Numbered from the stretch's first letter, positions 1 to 7,976 are shown. The stretch is 64,000 nucleotides of DNA from Halorubrum rutilum (GCF_024494565.1 NZ_JANHDN010000003.1:62001-126000); one strand, 5' to 3'. A program made the numbers and translations. Notes: generated by a model from the sequence alone, not told the origin.

Positions 1-853
1 CGCCCGCCTCGCTCTCGACGTGGTCGAACGACTCGCCGTCGTCGAACGTCCAGTCCTCGTTGCGGTCGCTGCCGGCGACGCGCACGGCGTCCTTCCCGAG
101 TCCGTACTCGACGCCGGTCGTCGCGGGGATCGAGAACATCGCCTGCCCGAGTCGCGCGGGGAAGCTGTCGAATCGGGGCGCGCCGAGCCCGCGGGGAACG
201 CCGCGGCACTCGAAGTAGATCGAGCCGCCGATGGAGTCGCCGCGCTCCTGGTACTCCTCGATCAGCTCCTGCATCTCGGCGGCCGCCTCGGGGTCGGCGC
301 AGCGCACGTCGTTCTCCTCGCTGCGGTCGAGGAGCTGTTCGAAGCTCACCGGGTCCGCCTCCACGTCGCCGATGCGGTTGACGTGGGCCTTGATCTCGAC
401 GTCGTACTCGGAGGCGTCGAGCACCTGCTCGGCGACCGCGCCCGCGGCGACCCAGTTCACCGTCTCGCGCGCGGAGGAGCGCCCGCCCCCGCCCCAGTTG
501 CGCGTGCCGAACTTCGCCGAGTAGGTGTAGTCGCCGTGCGAGGGGCGCGGCGCCGTGACGTACGGCTCGTACTTGCCGGAGCGCGCGTCCTTGTTCTGGA
601 TCACCATCCCGATCGGCGTCCCGGTGGTGTAGCCGTCCTGCACGCCGGAGTTGACGACGACCTCGTCGGGCTCGCCGCGCGAGGTCGTGATCATCGACTG
701 GCCCGGCTTGCGTCGGTCGAGCTGCGCCTGGATCGCCTCCTCGTCGAGCTCGACCCCCGCGGGGACGCCCGAGACCGTCACGCCCATCGCGTCGCCGTGG
801 CTCTCGCCGTACGTCGTCACCTGGAAGAGCCGCCCGAACCGGTTCCCGTTCAT
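1..853 (-). CDS. aroC: Chorismate synthase (C-terminus cut by window edge)
   Basis: Converts 5-enolpyruvylshikimate-3-phosphate to chorismate, the last shared step of aromatic amino acid synthesis, with reduced FMN as cofactor. The protein begins MNGNRFGRLFQVTTYGESHG at the ATG at 853. The GESHG box, the RRKPGQS stretch, a GGGRSSARET motif and the GGS.YFECRGVPRGLG region are all family signatures. About 284 residues are visible; the remaining C-terminus lies before base 1. It is divergent from nothing close by: the next gene, on the same strand, starts about 100 bp away. Confidence 0.96.
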   Translation of the reverse strand, partial: MNGNRFGRLFQVTTYGESHGDAMGVTVSGVPAGVELDEEAIQAQLDRRKPGQSMITTSRGEPDEVVVNSGVQDGYTTGTPIGMVIQNKDARSGKYEPYVTAPRPSHGDYTYSAKFGTRNWGGGGRSSARETVNWVAAGAVAEQVLDASEYDVEIKAHVNRIGDVEADPVSFEQLLDRSEENDVRCADPEAAAEMQELIEEYQERGDSIGGSIYFECRGVPRGLGAPRFDSFPARLGQAMFSIPATTGVEYGLGKDAVRVAGSDRNEDWTFDDGESFDHVESEAG

Positions 854-958
854 ACCCGACCGTACGGCCGAGGGCATATAGGGGTTGCAATCCGCGCAAC
901 CGGTCCCCCGGTCCTCGGCGGGCCGAGCGCCGCGGTCGACGCGGCCCGTCGACCCCGT

Positions 959-2092
959 TCAGGGCTCGGGCCGCGAGCCGAGCGTCACGTCGACGGTCTC
1001 CTCGGCTCCGTCGCGCACGACCGTGACCGCGACCGCGTCGCCGGGGCGCGTCTCCAAGGCGAGGTACTGCGCGAGGTCGGCGCGCTCGGCGATCGGCGCG
1101 CCGTCGAGCGCGACGACCGTGTCGCCGCCGGTCGGCACCGTCGCGCCCTCGACCGTCGTCTCGCCGTCGGCGCCGCGGAGCGCGCCGTCGGCCGGGCCGC
1201 CGTCCGCGACGTCGACGACGTAGACGCCGCGCGCCTCGGCGAGGCCGTTGCCCGCCGCCAGCAGCGGGTCGACCGGGAGCACGCTCACGCCGAGGTAGGA
1301 GTGCTCGTAGCTCCCGGTCTCGATCAGCCGGGGGACCACTCGATTCACGAGCCGGGCGGAGACGCCGAACCCGAGGTTCACCCCTCGCGTCGCGGTCGCG
1401 ACCCCGATCACGGTGCCGTCGAGGGTGACGATCGGGCCGCCGCTGTTGCCCGGGTTCAGCGCGGCGTCGGTCTGGATCGCGTCGGCGATCGAGAAGCGGC
1501 CCCGCGCCGTCGACGAGGCGGGGATCGTCCGGTTCCGACCGCTGACGATCCCCTGCGTCGCGGAGCCCTCCAAGCCGAGCGGCGCGCCGACGACGAGCAC
1601 CTCGGTGCCGATGGGCGGGAGGTCGGTCGCCACCGGGAGCGGGTCGCCGGGGAGCTCGCCGTCCAGCTCGACGACCGCGAGGTCGCTGTACGGGTCCCGA
1701 CCGACGACCGTCGCGTCGAGCCACGTCTCGTCGGCCGCCTGCACGCGGATCGTGTCCGGGTCACCGATGACGTGGTCGTTCGTGATCAGGTGGTCGGCGT
1801 CGTACAGGAAGCCCGAGCCCTGGCCGGCCGGGCCGCCCTCCGTCGGGCCGAAGACGGTGTCGCGGCGCTCCACGTACGTGCGGACCCGCGCCACGGAGGG
1901 CGCGACCGCGTCGTACACCTCGTCGTAGCCGGCCGCGTCGGCGTCGTCGAGCGGCGGCTCGACCTGCGGCCGCGCCGCGGAGACCGCGTCGCCGGGCGGC
2001 GACGCGTCGTCGGTCGCTCCGAGACAGCCGGCCGTCGCACCGAAGAGGGTCACTGCGCCCCCGCAGAGGACCTCGCGTCGGGTACGGTTCAT
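959..2092 (-). CDS. HtrA/DegP-type trypsin-like serine protease with PDZ domain, lipoprotein
   Basis: A 377-residue surface protease of the S1C (HtrA/DegQ) family, probably in envelope protein quality control. The N-terminus has an RR motif (TRREVL) followed by a hydrophobic run and an AGC lipobox, so Cys23 is the likely lipid anchor after Tat export. The catalytic triad reads as His107 (TNDHV), Asp137 (SDLAVVEL) and Ser217 (GNSGGP). A single PDZ-like domain follows from about residue 265 (YLGVSV, then GGDTVVALDG). The linker between the anchor and the protease is acidic and low in complexity. Oligomeric state and substrates cannot be read from the sequence. Confidence 0.93.
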   Translation of the reverse strand: MNRTRREVLCGGAVTLFGATAGCLGATDDASPPGDAVSAARPQVEPPLDDADAAGYDEVYDAVAPSVARVRTYVERRDTVFGPTEGGPAGQGSGFLYDADHLITNDHVIGDPDTIRVQAADETWLDATVVGRDPYSDLAVVELDGELPGDPLPVATDLPPIGTEVLVVGAPLGLEGSATQGIVSGRNRTIPASSTARGRFSIADAIQTDAALNPGNSGGPIVTLDGTVIGVATATRGVNLGFGVSARLVNRVVPRLIETGSYEHSYLGVSVLPVDPLLAAGNGLAEARGVYVVDVADGGPADGALRGADGETTVEGATVPTGGDTVVALDGAPIAERADLAQYLALETRPGDAVAVTVVRDGAEETVDVTLGSRPEP

Positions 2093-2145
2093 GACCGGAG
2101 CTACGATCCGAACCGGATTAAGCGGCCTGCCGCGTCCGACGGGCG

Positions 2146-2152
2146 TTTATAA
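2146..2152 (+). promoter_or_regulatory. TATA box of the small membrane protein gene
   Basis: TTTATAA lies 28 nt before the GTG at 2174. In haloarchaea this distance puts the transcription start at or next to the start codon, so the message is probably leaderless. The site supports the GTG as the start. Confidence 0.6.
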
Positions 2153-2173
2153 CCCGACGCCGTTGGTGGGAGC

Positions 2174-2395
2174 GTGCGCGATCGTCTCACTTCCGATCTG
2201 GGCGTGTACGCCCTCTCGGGCCTGTTCTCGCTGGTCGTCTTCGCCGTGGCGCTGGGGATCCTCTCGCGGACGCTTCCCGACGGGCTCGGCTCCCGCCAGC
2301 TCGTCGGGCTCGTGGTCGGCTACCTGCTGTTCATCGGCGCGTACACCACGGCGTGGTTCATCTACTCCGAGATCGATAGCCGCGAGGAGATCTGA
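2174..2395 (+). CDS. Small two-helix membrane protein, function unknown
   Basis: A 73-residue protein beginning MRDRLTSDLG at a GTG. Two hydrophobic segments are visible (about residues 9-29 and 41-62), separated by a short polar turn and followed by an acidic tail. The good TATA box 28 nt upstream and the separate position between two clearly real genes argue that it is expressed. I recognise no named family; conserved small membrane proteins of this kind are common in haloarchaea. Confidence 0.7.
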   Translation: MRDRLTSDLGVYALSGLFSLVVFAVALGILSRTLPDGLGSRQLVGLVVGYLLFIGAYTTAWFIYSEIDSREEI

Positions 2396-2472
2396 GCGCG
2401 GCGGAGCGCCCCGTGGGCGGGGCGCGGTTCCGCCTGCCGAACGGTTTTCACCCCGCCGCGCGAGGGGGCGGT

Positions 2473-3249
2473 ATGACGTGGGACACGATCGCGCTCAACG
2501 TCGACGCCGACGGCGTCGCGACGCTCACCGTCGACCGCCCGGCACAGCTCAACGCGCTCACCGTCGACACGCTCGAAGCGATCGAGGCGGCGCTCGACGA
2601 GGCCGAGGCGGCCGACGCCCGCGCGCTGGTACTGGCCGGCGCGGGCGACGAGGCGTTCGTCGCGGGCGCGGACATCTCCTACATGGTCGAGCTGTCGACG
2701 CCCGAGGCGCAGGCGTACGCGGAGCTCGGCCACCGGGTCGCCGACGCGATCGAGACGTTCCCGGCGCCGACGGTCGCGGCGGTCGACGGCTACGCGTTCG
2801 GCGGGGGCTGCGAGCTGGCGCTGGCCTGTGACCTCCGGGTCGCCGCCGAGAGCGCGATCCTCGGCCAGACCGAGATCGACCTCGGGATCATCCCGGGCTG
2901 GGGCGGCACGCAGCGCCTCTCGCGGCTCGTGGGCGACGAGACCGCGAAGCGGCTGGTCTTCCTCGGCGAGCGGATCGACGCGGGCGAGGCGGCCGAACTC
3001 GGCCTCGTCGGAGAAGTGGTCGCCGACGACGCGTTCGGTGACCGGATCGACGAACTGGCCGGCGAGTTGGCCGCCAAGCCCGCCTTCGCCACCCGCGCCG
3101 CGAAGGAGGCGCTCAACGCGGTCCACGACGGGACGCAGCGCGGCGGGCTCGCGCTGGAGCGTCGGGCGTGGTCCGGGCTGTTCGGTACCCATGACCAGCG
3201 CGAGGGCATGCGGGCGTTCTTAGAGAAGCGCGAGCCGGAGTTCGAGTAG
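2473..3249 (+). CDS. Enoyl-CoA hydratase/isomerase family protein
   Basis: A 258-residue crotonase-fold enzyme, probably hydrating 2-enoyl-CoA in fatty acid or amino acid breakdown. The start is the ATG of MTWDTIALNV; an in-frame extension upstream is low in complexity and unlikely to be translated. Visible signatures are the AGADISYM oxyanion-hole segment, the GGGCELALACDLR block and the GQTEIDLGIIPGWGGTQRL helix with its conserved Gly-rich turn. Length matches the family. It stands alone, so the exact substrate is not defined; a 3-hydroxybutyryl-CoA dehydratase role is equally possible. Confidence 0.9.
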   Translation: MTWDTIALNVDADGVATLTVDRPAQLNALTVDTLEAIEAALDEAEAADARALVLAGAGDEAFVAGADISYMVELSTPEAQAYAELGHRVADAIETFPAPTVAAVDGYAFGGGCELALACDLRVAAESAILGQTEIDLGIIPGWGGTQRLSRLVGDETAKRLVFLGERIDAGEAAELGLVGEVVADDAFGDRIDELAGELAAKPAFATRAAKEALNAVHDGTQRGGLALERRAWSGLFGTHDQREGMRAFLEKREPEFE

Positions 3250-3286
3250 AGACGGGCGGTGACCGGACCGATAGGGTAGTGTGGCG

Positions 3287-3560
3287 GCGCGTGCCGATGA
3301 GCGGCCGACAGGCCGCGAATCGCACGCGCGAGGGAGCCCGCGGCCGCCGCGGGCGGCCGCGGCGAGGTTGGGGAGGGGTGAGGTGCTGTGCGGTGCGGTC
3401 GGGTGGGACTCAAAGGGGCGGCCGCGAGGCGGGCACAGGCGACGTAAGCACCGCAGGGAGCGAGTACCGCGAGCGACCGAGGAGCGCAGCGAGCGTGCGC
3501 CCGCCTCGCGGCTGGGGCTTTGGAGGTGTTCACTGCGGGTCTGTCAGTACGCGCTTATAA
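3287..3560 (-). repeat. Dispersed intergenic element, copy A
   Basis: First of four related ~280-bp elements in the window (others at 4365, 10102 and 19586). Read on the minus strand it has a TATA box (TTATAA, 3555-3560), then GTG at 3533, a CTCCAAAGCCCC box, a perfect 14-bp inverted repeat (3499-3512 with 3421-3434) around a ~64-nt loop, a CCCCTTTGAGTCCC box and a longer C-rich tail. Open frames across it have a biased Ala/Arg/Pro composition and are not convincing proteins. It fills most of the 508-bp gap between the hydratase and hpt. The remaining 3561-3729 holds only A/T-richer sequence with weak TATA-like strings. Confidence 0.85.
3421..3512 (-). repeat. Long hairpin (14-bp inverted repeat) inside copy A
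   Basis: Arms 3421-3434 (GCCGCGAGGCGGGC) and 3499-3512 are perfectly complementary and enclose a 64-nt loop. The same stem recurs in the other copies with paired changes, which supports an RNA hairpin or a site of DNA inversion. Confidence 0.8.
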
Positions 3561-3729
3561 CCGAGCGGCTGGGGCGTTGGAGCCGGTCACCACAGTAGCA
3601 GCTATTCATAAGCGATCGGCCGGAGTTTCTGCGACAGTCACGGTCTGCGTCGGTTCCGAAACGGAATCAGCGACCATCGCGGAGTCGTCCTGTGCCATCG
3701 GCCCGCATCGGGCGACGTAACCGCCACGC

Positions 3730-3737
3730 TTTATTAA
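3730..3737 (+). promoter_or_regulatory. TATA box of hpt
   Basis: TTTATTAA lies 28 nt before the ATG at 3758, consistent with a leaderless hpt message. This supports the start at MDQLRQSLL rather than an upstream in-frame ATG at 3692, which would sit ahead of the promoter. Confidence 0.6.
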
Positions 3738-3757
3738 TCCGCCCGAGTACCGGCGAC

Positions 3758-4327
3758 ATGGACCAGTTGCGGCAGTCGCTCCTCGACGCGCCGATCATCG
3801 AGAAAGGCGAGTACCAGTACTTCGTCCACCCGATCAGCGACGGTGTCCCCATGCTCGAACCGGAGCTGCTCCGGGAGATCGTCATCCGGATCATCCGGAA
3901 GGCGGAGCTGGAGAACGTCGACAAGATCGTCACCCCCGCGGCGATGGGGATCCACATCTCCACCGCGCTCTCCCTGATGACCGACATTCCCCTCGTGGTC
4001 ATCCGCAAGCGTCAGTACGGGCTCGACGGCGAGGTCCCGCTGTTCCAGGAGACGGGCTACTCCGAGTCGGAGATGTACATCAACGACGTGGAGGCGGGCG
4101 ACCGCGTGCTCGTGCTCGACGACGTGCTCTCGACAGGGGGTACAATGAAGGCCATCCTCGACGCGCTGACGAACGAGGTCGGCGCCGAGGTCGTCGACGT
4201 CGTCGCCGTGATCAAGAAGGCCGGCGACAACGAGCTCGACGGCACCGACTACAACGTGAAGACGCTGATCAACGTCACCGTCGAGGACGGCGAGGTCGTG
4301 ATCGTGGACGCGCAGGGCGACGACTAG
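3758..4327 (+). CDS. hpt: Hypoxanthine/guanine phosphoribosyltransferase, archaeal type
   Basis: A 189-residue purine salvage enzyme that joins hypoxanthine or guanine to PRPP. The PRPP-binding loop [14 protein letters not shown] is near residues 125-138, and the archaeal Hpt pattern ([15 protein letters not shown] near the N-terminus, [11 protein letters not shown]) is clear. The start is set by the TATA box 28 nt upstream. The gene is bracketed by two copies of the dispersed element in opposite orientation, both pointing outward. Some related archaeal proteins are annotated simply as HGPRTase-like or adenine phosphoribosyltransferase; the exact base preference is not decided here. Confidence 0.92.
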   Translation: MDQLRQSLLDAPIIEKGEYQYFVHPISDGVPMLEPELLREIVIRIIRKAELENVDKIVTPAAMGIHISTALSLMTDIPLVVIRKRQYGLDGEVPLFQETGYSESEMYINDVEAGDRVLVLDDVLSTGGTMKAILDALTNEVGAEVVDVVAVIKKAGDNELDGTDYNVKTLINVTVEDGEVVIVDAQGDD

Positions 4328-4364
4328 ATCCGATTCGGGATTTTCGAACAGCCAGTCGCTCGCC

Positions 4365-4642
4365 TATAAATAGTTGGTAGTGGACCGACGGTGAGCACAT
4401 CCAAAGCCCCAGTCGCGAGGCGGGCGCACGCTCGCTGCGGTCCTCAGTCGCTCGCGTTGCTCGCTCCTTGCGGTCCATACGTCGCCTACGCCCGCCTCGC
4501 GACTGCCCCTTCGAGTCCCGCCCGTCCGCACCGCACAGCACCTCACACCTCCCCAGCCTCGCGGTTCGCGCTCTCCGAGCGCTCACCGCGTCCCTCGCGC
4601 GTGCTGCTCGGCCGCGAGGCGGCCTCGCAGGCACGCGCCGAC
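4365..4642 (+). repeat. Dispersed intergenic element, copy B
   Basis: Second copy, plus orientation. TATAAATA (4365-4372) lies 26 nt before a GTG at 4391, followed by ATCCAAAGCCCC, a perfect 16-bp inverted repeat (4411-4426 with 4489-4504), CCCCTTCGAGTCCC and the CACAGCAC...CCTCCCCAGCCTCGC tail. An open frame of 91 codons from 4391 is Ala/Arg/Pro-rich and probably not a protein. The copy fills the 411-bp gap between hpt and the DJ-1 gene. Together with copy A it flanks hpt as an inverted pair. Confidence 0.85.
4411..4504 (+). repeat. Long hairpin (16-bp inverted repeat) inside copy B
   Basis: Arms 4411-4426 (AGTCGCGAGGCGGGCG) and 4489-4504 are perfectly complementary around a 62-nt loop. Relative to copy A, the third pair from the outside is T:A instead of C:G, a compensated change. 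Confidence 0.8.
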
Positions 4643-4738
4643 CGCACCTGCCGCACCCTTTTATAAAACTCGCGTCCCCCCGCGACGCTGCCGGGCGCGG
4701 GCGCCTTTTATGCAAGGGTCGTGAATGACGGGGTACAC

Positions 4739-5416
4739 ATGAGCAGCGCGCTGTTCGTCGTGAGTGAGGAGGGGTACTGGGCCGAGGAGTGCATCGAGCC
4801 GCTGACGACGCTCGAATCCGAGGGCGTCGACGTGACGATCGCGACGCCGTCCGGGTCGCCGCCGGTCGTCGACGAGCGGTCGCTCGACCCCGAGGCGGCG
4901 GGCGGCGAGGAGCGCGTCGCGGAGTTCCGCGAGGTCGACGAGGAGCACCCTGGGCTCAACGATCCGGAACCGATCGCGACGGTCGAGGCCGACGGCTACG
5001 ACGCGGTCGTCTTCCCCGGCGGCCACGGCACCGTCTGGGACGTGAACCAGGACCGGCACGCCCGGCAGCTCCTGCTCGACGCGGTCGCGGGCGACGAGGG
5101 CGTCGCCCTGGTCGTCTGCCACGCGGTCGGCATCCTCGCGTTCACCCGCGAGGCCGACGGGACGCCCCTCGTCGAGGGGCGCTCCGTCACCGGCTTCCCG
5201 AACGACTGGGAGGACGGCATCGTCGACGACGAGGACGTGATGCCGGACGGCCGCAAGCTCCCGTACTGGGTGGAAGACGAGGTCGTCCTCGCGGGCGCCG
5301 ACTGGGACGCCGAGCTCGACGCCGACACCAGCGTCGCGGTCGACGGCGACCTGATAACCGCGCGCGGTCCGGGCTCGTCGGCCGAGGCGGCGGCGACGCT
5401 GTTAGAGGAGCTGTAA
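4739..5416 (+). CDS. DJ-1/PfpI family protein (Hsp31-like)
   Basis: A 225-residue class I glutamine-amidotransferase-fold protein, in the family that includes deglycases, chaperones and PfpI proteases. The nucleophile elbow is VVCHAVG with Cys127 and His128, and the GGHGTVWD loop precedes it; Glu16 or Glu17 (AEECIEP) would complete the site. The ATG at 4739 fits best: a TTTTATG element (4706-4712) sits about 28 nt upstream, whereas an in-frame GTG at 4721 is too close to it. Activity (deglycase, glyoxalase III or peptidase) cannot be chosen from sequence. Confidence 0.87.
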   Translation: MSSALFVVSEEGYWAEECIEPLTTLESEGVDVTIATPSGSPPVVDERSLDPEAAGGEERVAEFREVDEEHPGLNDPEPIATVEADGYDAVVFPGGHGTVWDVNQDRHARQLLLDAVAGDEGVALVVCHAVGILAFTREADGTPLVEGRSVTGFPNDWEDGIVDDEDVMPDGRKLPYWVEDEVVLAGADWDAELDADTSVAVDGDLITARGPGSSAEAAATLLEEL

Positions 5417-5437
5417 TCCTGTCACGTACACATCAGC

Positions 5438-5448
5438 TATTTTTATTT
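5438..5448 (+). promoter_or_regulatory. TATA element of the SRA-HNH gene
   Basis: TATTTTTATTT lies about 25 nt before the GTG at 5467, supporting a leaderless transcript and this start. A nearby ATG at 5462 is out of frame. Confidence 0.55.
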
Positions 5449-5466
5449 CGGCCGTGAGTCCATGGC

Positions 5467-6300
5467 GTGAGACTCTCAGATATCGATCTGGAGGTCGGTG
5501 AGACCTACAGCTCTGACGGGCTCCAGTCAGTTTTTGATCGTGGTTTGACCGGGAGAGGGATCGAGATTTGCTACGACTCGGAGGATCGAAGATATCTTCG
5601 GCTGTTCGCACGCGGCGATGGACCGTATGCCGATATCCTCGGCGGAAACGAATTTACATACATCGGGGAGGGTCAGAGTGGGGATCAAGAATTAACGGCA
5701 GGCAATCGGTATCTCGCAGAGGCGGAGACAGCACCCCTTCCGATATTCTTCTTTTATAAGTCGGCTGATGCTGACGGTTGGGAATACCGCGGGCAAGTCG
5801 AGGTACTGGATTACGAACGAGTTCGGCGAAATGGTCGACGCGTGTTTGAATTTACTCTGACATACCAGACCAGGGATAGGGTGGATCAGTCCTCACACGC
5901 TTCGGACATTTCGCCCCCAAGACGAATTGAAACGCGTCGATCACGAGTTGTCCGCGACACACAGCTATCGGCGCAATTAAAGGAAGAATACGACTGTGAG
6001 TGTCAGATATGCGGAGACGTTCGGCAGCGATCACCCGGAGAGAGATACGCCGAAGCTCACCACATTCGACCGCTTGGCTCCCCGCACGACGGTCCAGATA
6101 TTCGGTCGAATCTCATTGTATTATGTCCCAACCATCACGCTGATTTTGACTACGGAGTGCTCTCGGTCGATCCTGATACCGGCCGAGTCGCGCATGCGTA
6201 TGACCAGACCGTCGATGGGACTACACTCATGACCCGACAGGATCACGAAATCGATCCGGAGTATCTACGTTACCATAACCGTGAGATCGCCGATTTCTAG
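5467..6300 (+). CDS. SRA-like domain plus HNH endonuclease, probable modification-dependent restriction enzyme
   Basis: A 277-residue two-domain protein. Residues ~8-135 resemble SRA/YDG modified-base readers: GETYSSDGLQ, then DILGGNEFTYIGEG, GDQELTAGNRYL with the GN..L core, and a strand pair ending FEFTL. Residues ~177-230 form an HNH nuclease with a CQIC pair (Cys179, Cys182), AHHI (His198/His199), Asn215 and LCPNHH (Cys220, His223). This architecture is known from type IV restriction enzymes such as ScoMcrA, which cut DNA carrying modified cytosines. The gene is clearly richer in A/T than its neighbours and stands alone without a methyltransferase, suggesting horizontal arrival. Substrate modification is unknown. 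Confidence 0.85.
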   Translation: MRLSDIDLEVGETYSSDGLQSVFDRGLTGRGIEICYDSEDRRYLRLFARGDGPYADILGGNEFTYIGEGQSGDQELTAGNRYLAEAETAPLPIFFFYKSADADGWEYRGQVEVLDYERVRRNGRRVFEFTLTYQTRDRVDQSSHASDISPPRRIETRRSRVVRDTQLSAQLKEEYDCECQICGDVRQRSPGERYAEAHHIRPLGSPHDGPDIRSNLIVLCPNHHADFDYGVLSVDPDTGRVAHAYDQTVDGTTLMTRQDHEIDPEYLRYHNREIADF

Positions 6301-6305
6301 GACAG

Positions 6306-6605
6306 TTATCGGATCACGAACGCCGGCTCCTCGATCCGCTCGCTCTTGCACTCGGGACACCGCGACGGCTCGTTGACCGGGTCGTCGAAACCGTCGAACC
6401 CGCACTCGCGGCAGGTCGGCGGCGCGACGAGGAACTCCTCGTCCGCGTCGCTGCCGCCGGCGTTCCCCTCTCGGACCGACCGCGAGACGTGGTGGAGGTG
6501 GTCGTACACGACCGGCGTCGGCAGCGACAGCGACTCGCCGAGGTCGCTCGCGGTCGCCGGCCCCTCGCGGAGCGTCTCGGCGATCCGCTGGCGCGTCGTC
6601 TCCAT
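6306..6605 (-). CDS. HTH transcriptional regulator with C-terminal zinc ribbon (COG3357 type)
   Basis: A 99-residue predicted DNA-binding protein. The N-terminal half (METTRQRIAETLREGPATASDLGESLSLPTPVV...) is a winged helix of ArsR-like form. The C-terminal half carries two CxxC pairs (CREC and CPEC) that would hold one zinc, followed by ERIEEPAFVIR. This matches the archaeal family of short HTH plus Zn-ribbon proteins. It is tail-to-tail with the SRA-HNH gene, 5 bp apart. The regulated genes are unknown. Confidence 0.82.
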   Translation of the reverse strand: METTRQRIAETLREGPATASDLGESLSLPTPVVYDHLHHVSRSVREGNAGGSDADEEFLVAPPTCRECGFDGFDDPVNEPSRCPECKSERIEEPAFVIR

Positions 6606-6662
6606 GGCGATGGGTTCGCGGGCGGTGGATAAAACGGCGACGGGAAGGTGCTCGCCCGCCCC

Positions 6663-6989
6663 TCACTCGTCGGAGCGCGGCGCCAACACCACGAGCGCGA
6701 CGGCGTCCTCGACCGCGGTCGGCTCGACCGTCGACTCGCCCTCGAACCGGAGGAGCTCCCCGGCCTCGACGCGGTGGGGGTCGCCGTCGAGGGCGACGTC
6801 GATCGCGCCTTCCAACGCGTGGAACAGCACGGTCCGGTCGGGGTGCTCGTGTTCGGGCACGCGCTCGCCCGCCTCCAGCGACAGCCGGATCGTCTTCGGC
6901 TCCCGCCCGGGGAAGGCATCCGCGTGCGGTTCGCCGTCGAGGTCGGCGATTCGGACCCGATCGGCCGCGGCGGCGTCGAGGTCGGACAT
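6663..6989 (-). CDS. Small cupin-domain protein
   Basis: A 108-residue single-cupin protein. The metal-binding motif region reads LEAGERVPEHEHPDRTVLFHALEG, with His residues and a following Glu/Gly as in the cupin 1 motif, and the second motif lies near VEAGELLRFEG. The start chosen is the ATG of MSDLDAAAAD; another ATG nine codons upstream (7016) is possible. Cupins of this size include sugar isomerases, dioxygenases and simple sensors, so function is open. Confidence 0.78.
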   Translation of the reverse strand: MSDLDAAAADRVRIADLDGEPHADAFPGREPKTIRLSLEAGERVPEHEHPDRTVLFHALEGAIDVALDGDPHRVEAGELLRFEGESTVEPTAVEDAVALVVLAPRSDE

Positions 6990-7088
6990 GGACGGCGGAT
7001 CCGCCGCGAGCGCCATGTGCGGTGTCGCGAACGCGTTCGGTCCCGGGCCACCGGCCCGCCCTCCCCCCGCGGCGTCCGGGCGTCGGGT

Positions 7089-7976
7089 TCACCCGGGCGT
7101 CGACTCCGGGCCGTCGCCGTCGACGAGCGCCGCGATCCGGTCGCCGATCCGCGCCATCGTCGCGTCGGAGAGCCCGTGGCCGTCCCCCTCGTCGATCCGG
7201 AGGTCGACGGCGGCGCCGCCGCGCTCGAACGCGTCGGCGGTCGCGCGCACGCGCTCGACCGGGACGTACGGATCGCCCGCGCTGCTGTCGAGCGCGACGG
7301 GCGTGCCGGCGAGCGGCCCCGACGCCGCCCCCTCGTCGTCGGTGTCTGGGTCGACGACCTCGGACCCCGCGAGGTCCGCGCCCGGCAGCGCCGCCGAGAC
7401 GACGAACGCGCCGCCGTAGCGCCGCGGGCGCCGCCGGAGGAACTCGCCGGCCACGCTCCCGCCCTGCGAGACCCCGACGAGGACGACCCGCTCCGGGCCG
7501 ATACCGACGTCGCCGGCGACCCGACAGGCGGCGGCGACGCAGTCGACGGCCGAGGTGAGCGCCGGCTCGTTGGCCGCGACCGGCGCGTCGTGACGGGCGG
7601 GGAACCAGTTCGACCGGACCGCGCCCGGCGCGAGGAAGGTCACGCCCGGGCGGTAGAACTCGTCGGCGAGCCGGACGAGCCCTTCGGGAGTCCCGCCGCG
7701 GCCGTGGACGAGCACGACCGCGACCTCGGCCGCGGCGGCCGGCGCGCCCCCGGTGACCAGCGTGGCGTCGGCGTGCGGGTCCGGGAAGACGGTGAAGACG
7801 GACCCGGGCGTCCCGGTCGCGTCGCCGAAGTAGAGGTGGTACTGGAGGACGTCCTCGTAGTTCACCGTCCGGCGCAGCAGCCGGAGCCCGAGGAGGTCCC
7901 CGTAGAACCCGGCGGCCGCCTCCGCGTCGCCGACGATCCCCGTGACGTGGTGGAGCCCGGGCGTGTCGGGCAGCAT
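7089..7976 (-). CDS. Fusion of a glyoxalase/VOC domain and an alpha/beta-hydrolase (phospholipase/carboxylesterase type)
   Basis: A 295-residue protein. Residues 1 to ~85 (MLPDTPGLHHVTGIVGDAEA, then FYGDLLGLRLLRRTVNYED) match one vicinal-oxygen-chelate repeat of the kind found in ring-cleaving dioxygenases. Residues ~90-290 form a hydrolase with the nucleophile elbow GVSQGGSVA, an Asp near DSSAGDPYVPVE and a late His in EGDGHGLS. Such VOC-hydrolase fusions occur in haloarchaea, where the two halves are more often two genes. The VOC part is only a half-module, so it may be regulatory or degenerate. Substrate unknown. Confidence 0.82.
   Translation of the reverse strand: MLPDTPGLHHVTGIVGDAEAAAGFYGDLLGLRLLRRTVNYEDVLQYHLYFGDATGTPGSVFTVFPDPHADATLVTGGAPAAAAEVAVVLVHGRGGTPEGLVRLADEFYRPGVTFLAPGAVRSNWFPARHDAPVAANEPALTSAVDCVAAACRVAGDVGIGPERVVLVGVSQGGSVAGEFLRRRPRRYGGAFVVSAALPGADLAGSEVVDPDTDDEGAASGPLAGTPVALDSSAGDPYVPVERVRATADAFERGGAAVDLRIDEGDGHGLSDATMARIGDRIAALVDGDGPESTPG

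Noticed and set aside
20..2152. 710-codon plus-strand frame across aroC and the HtrA gene
   Set aside because: It is antisense to two clear genes, and its Arg/Ala/Val-rich composition is the usual artefact of GC-rich codon bias.
2790..3533. 247-codon minus-strand frame starting in repeat copy A
   Set aside because: It continues antisense through the hydratase gene with biased composition and no family match.
4391..4666. 91-residue protein in repeat copy B
   Set aside because: Other copies shift frame at the loop, so the sequence is not kept as protein.
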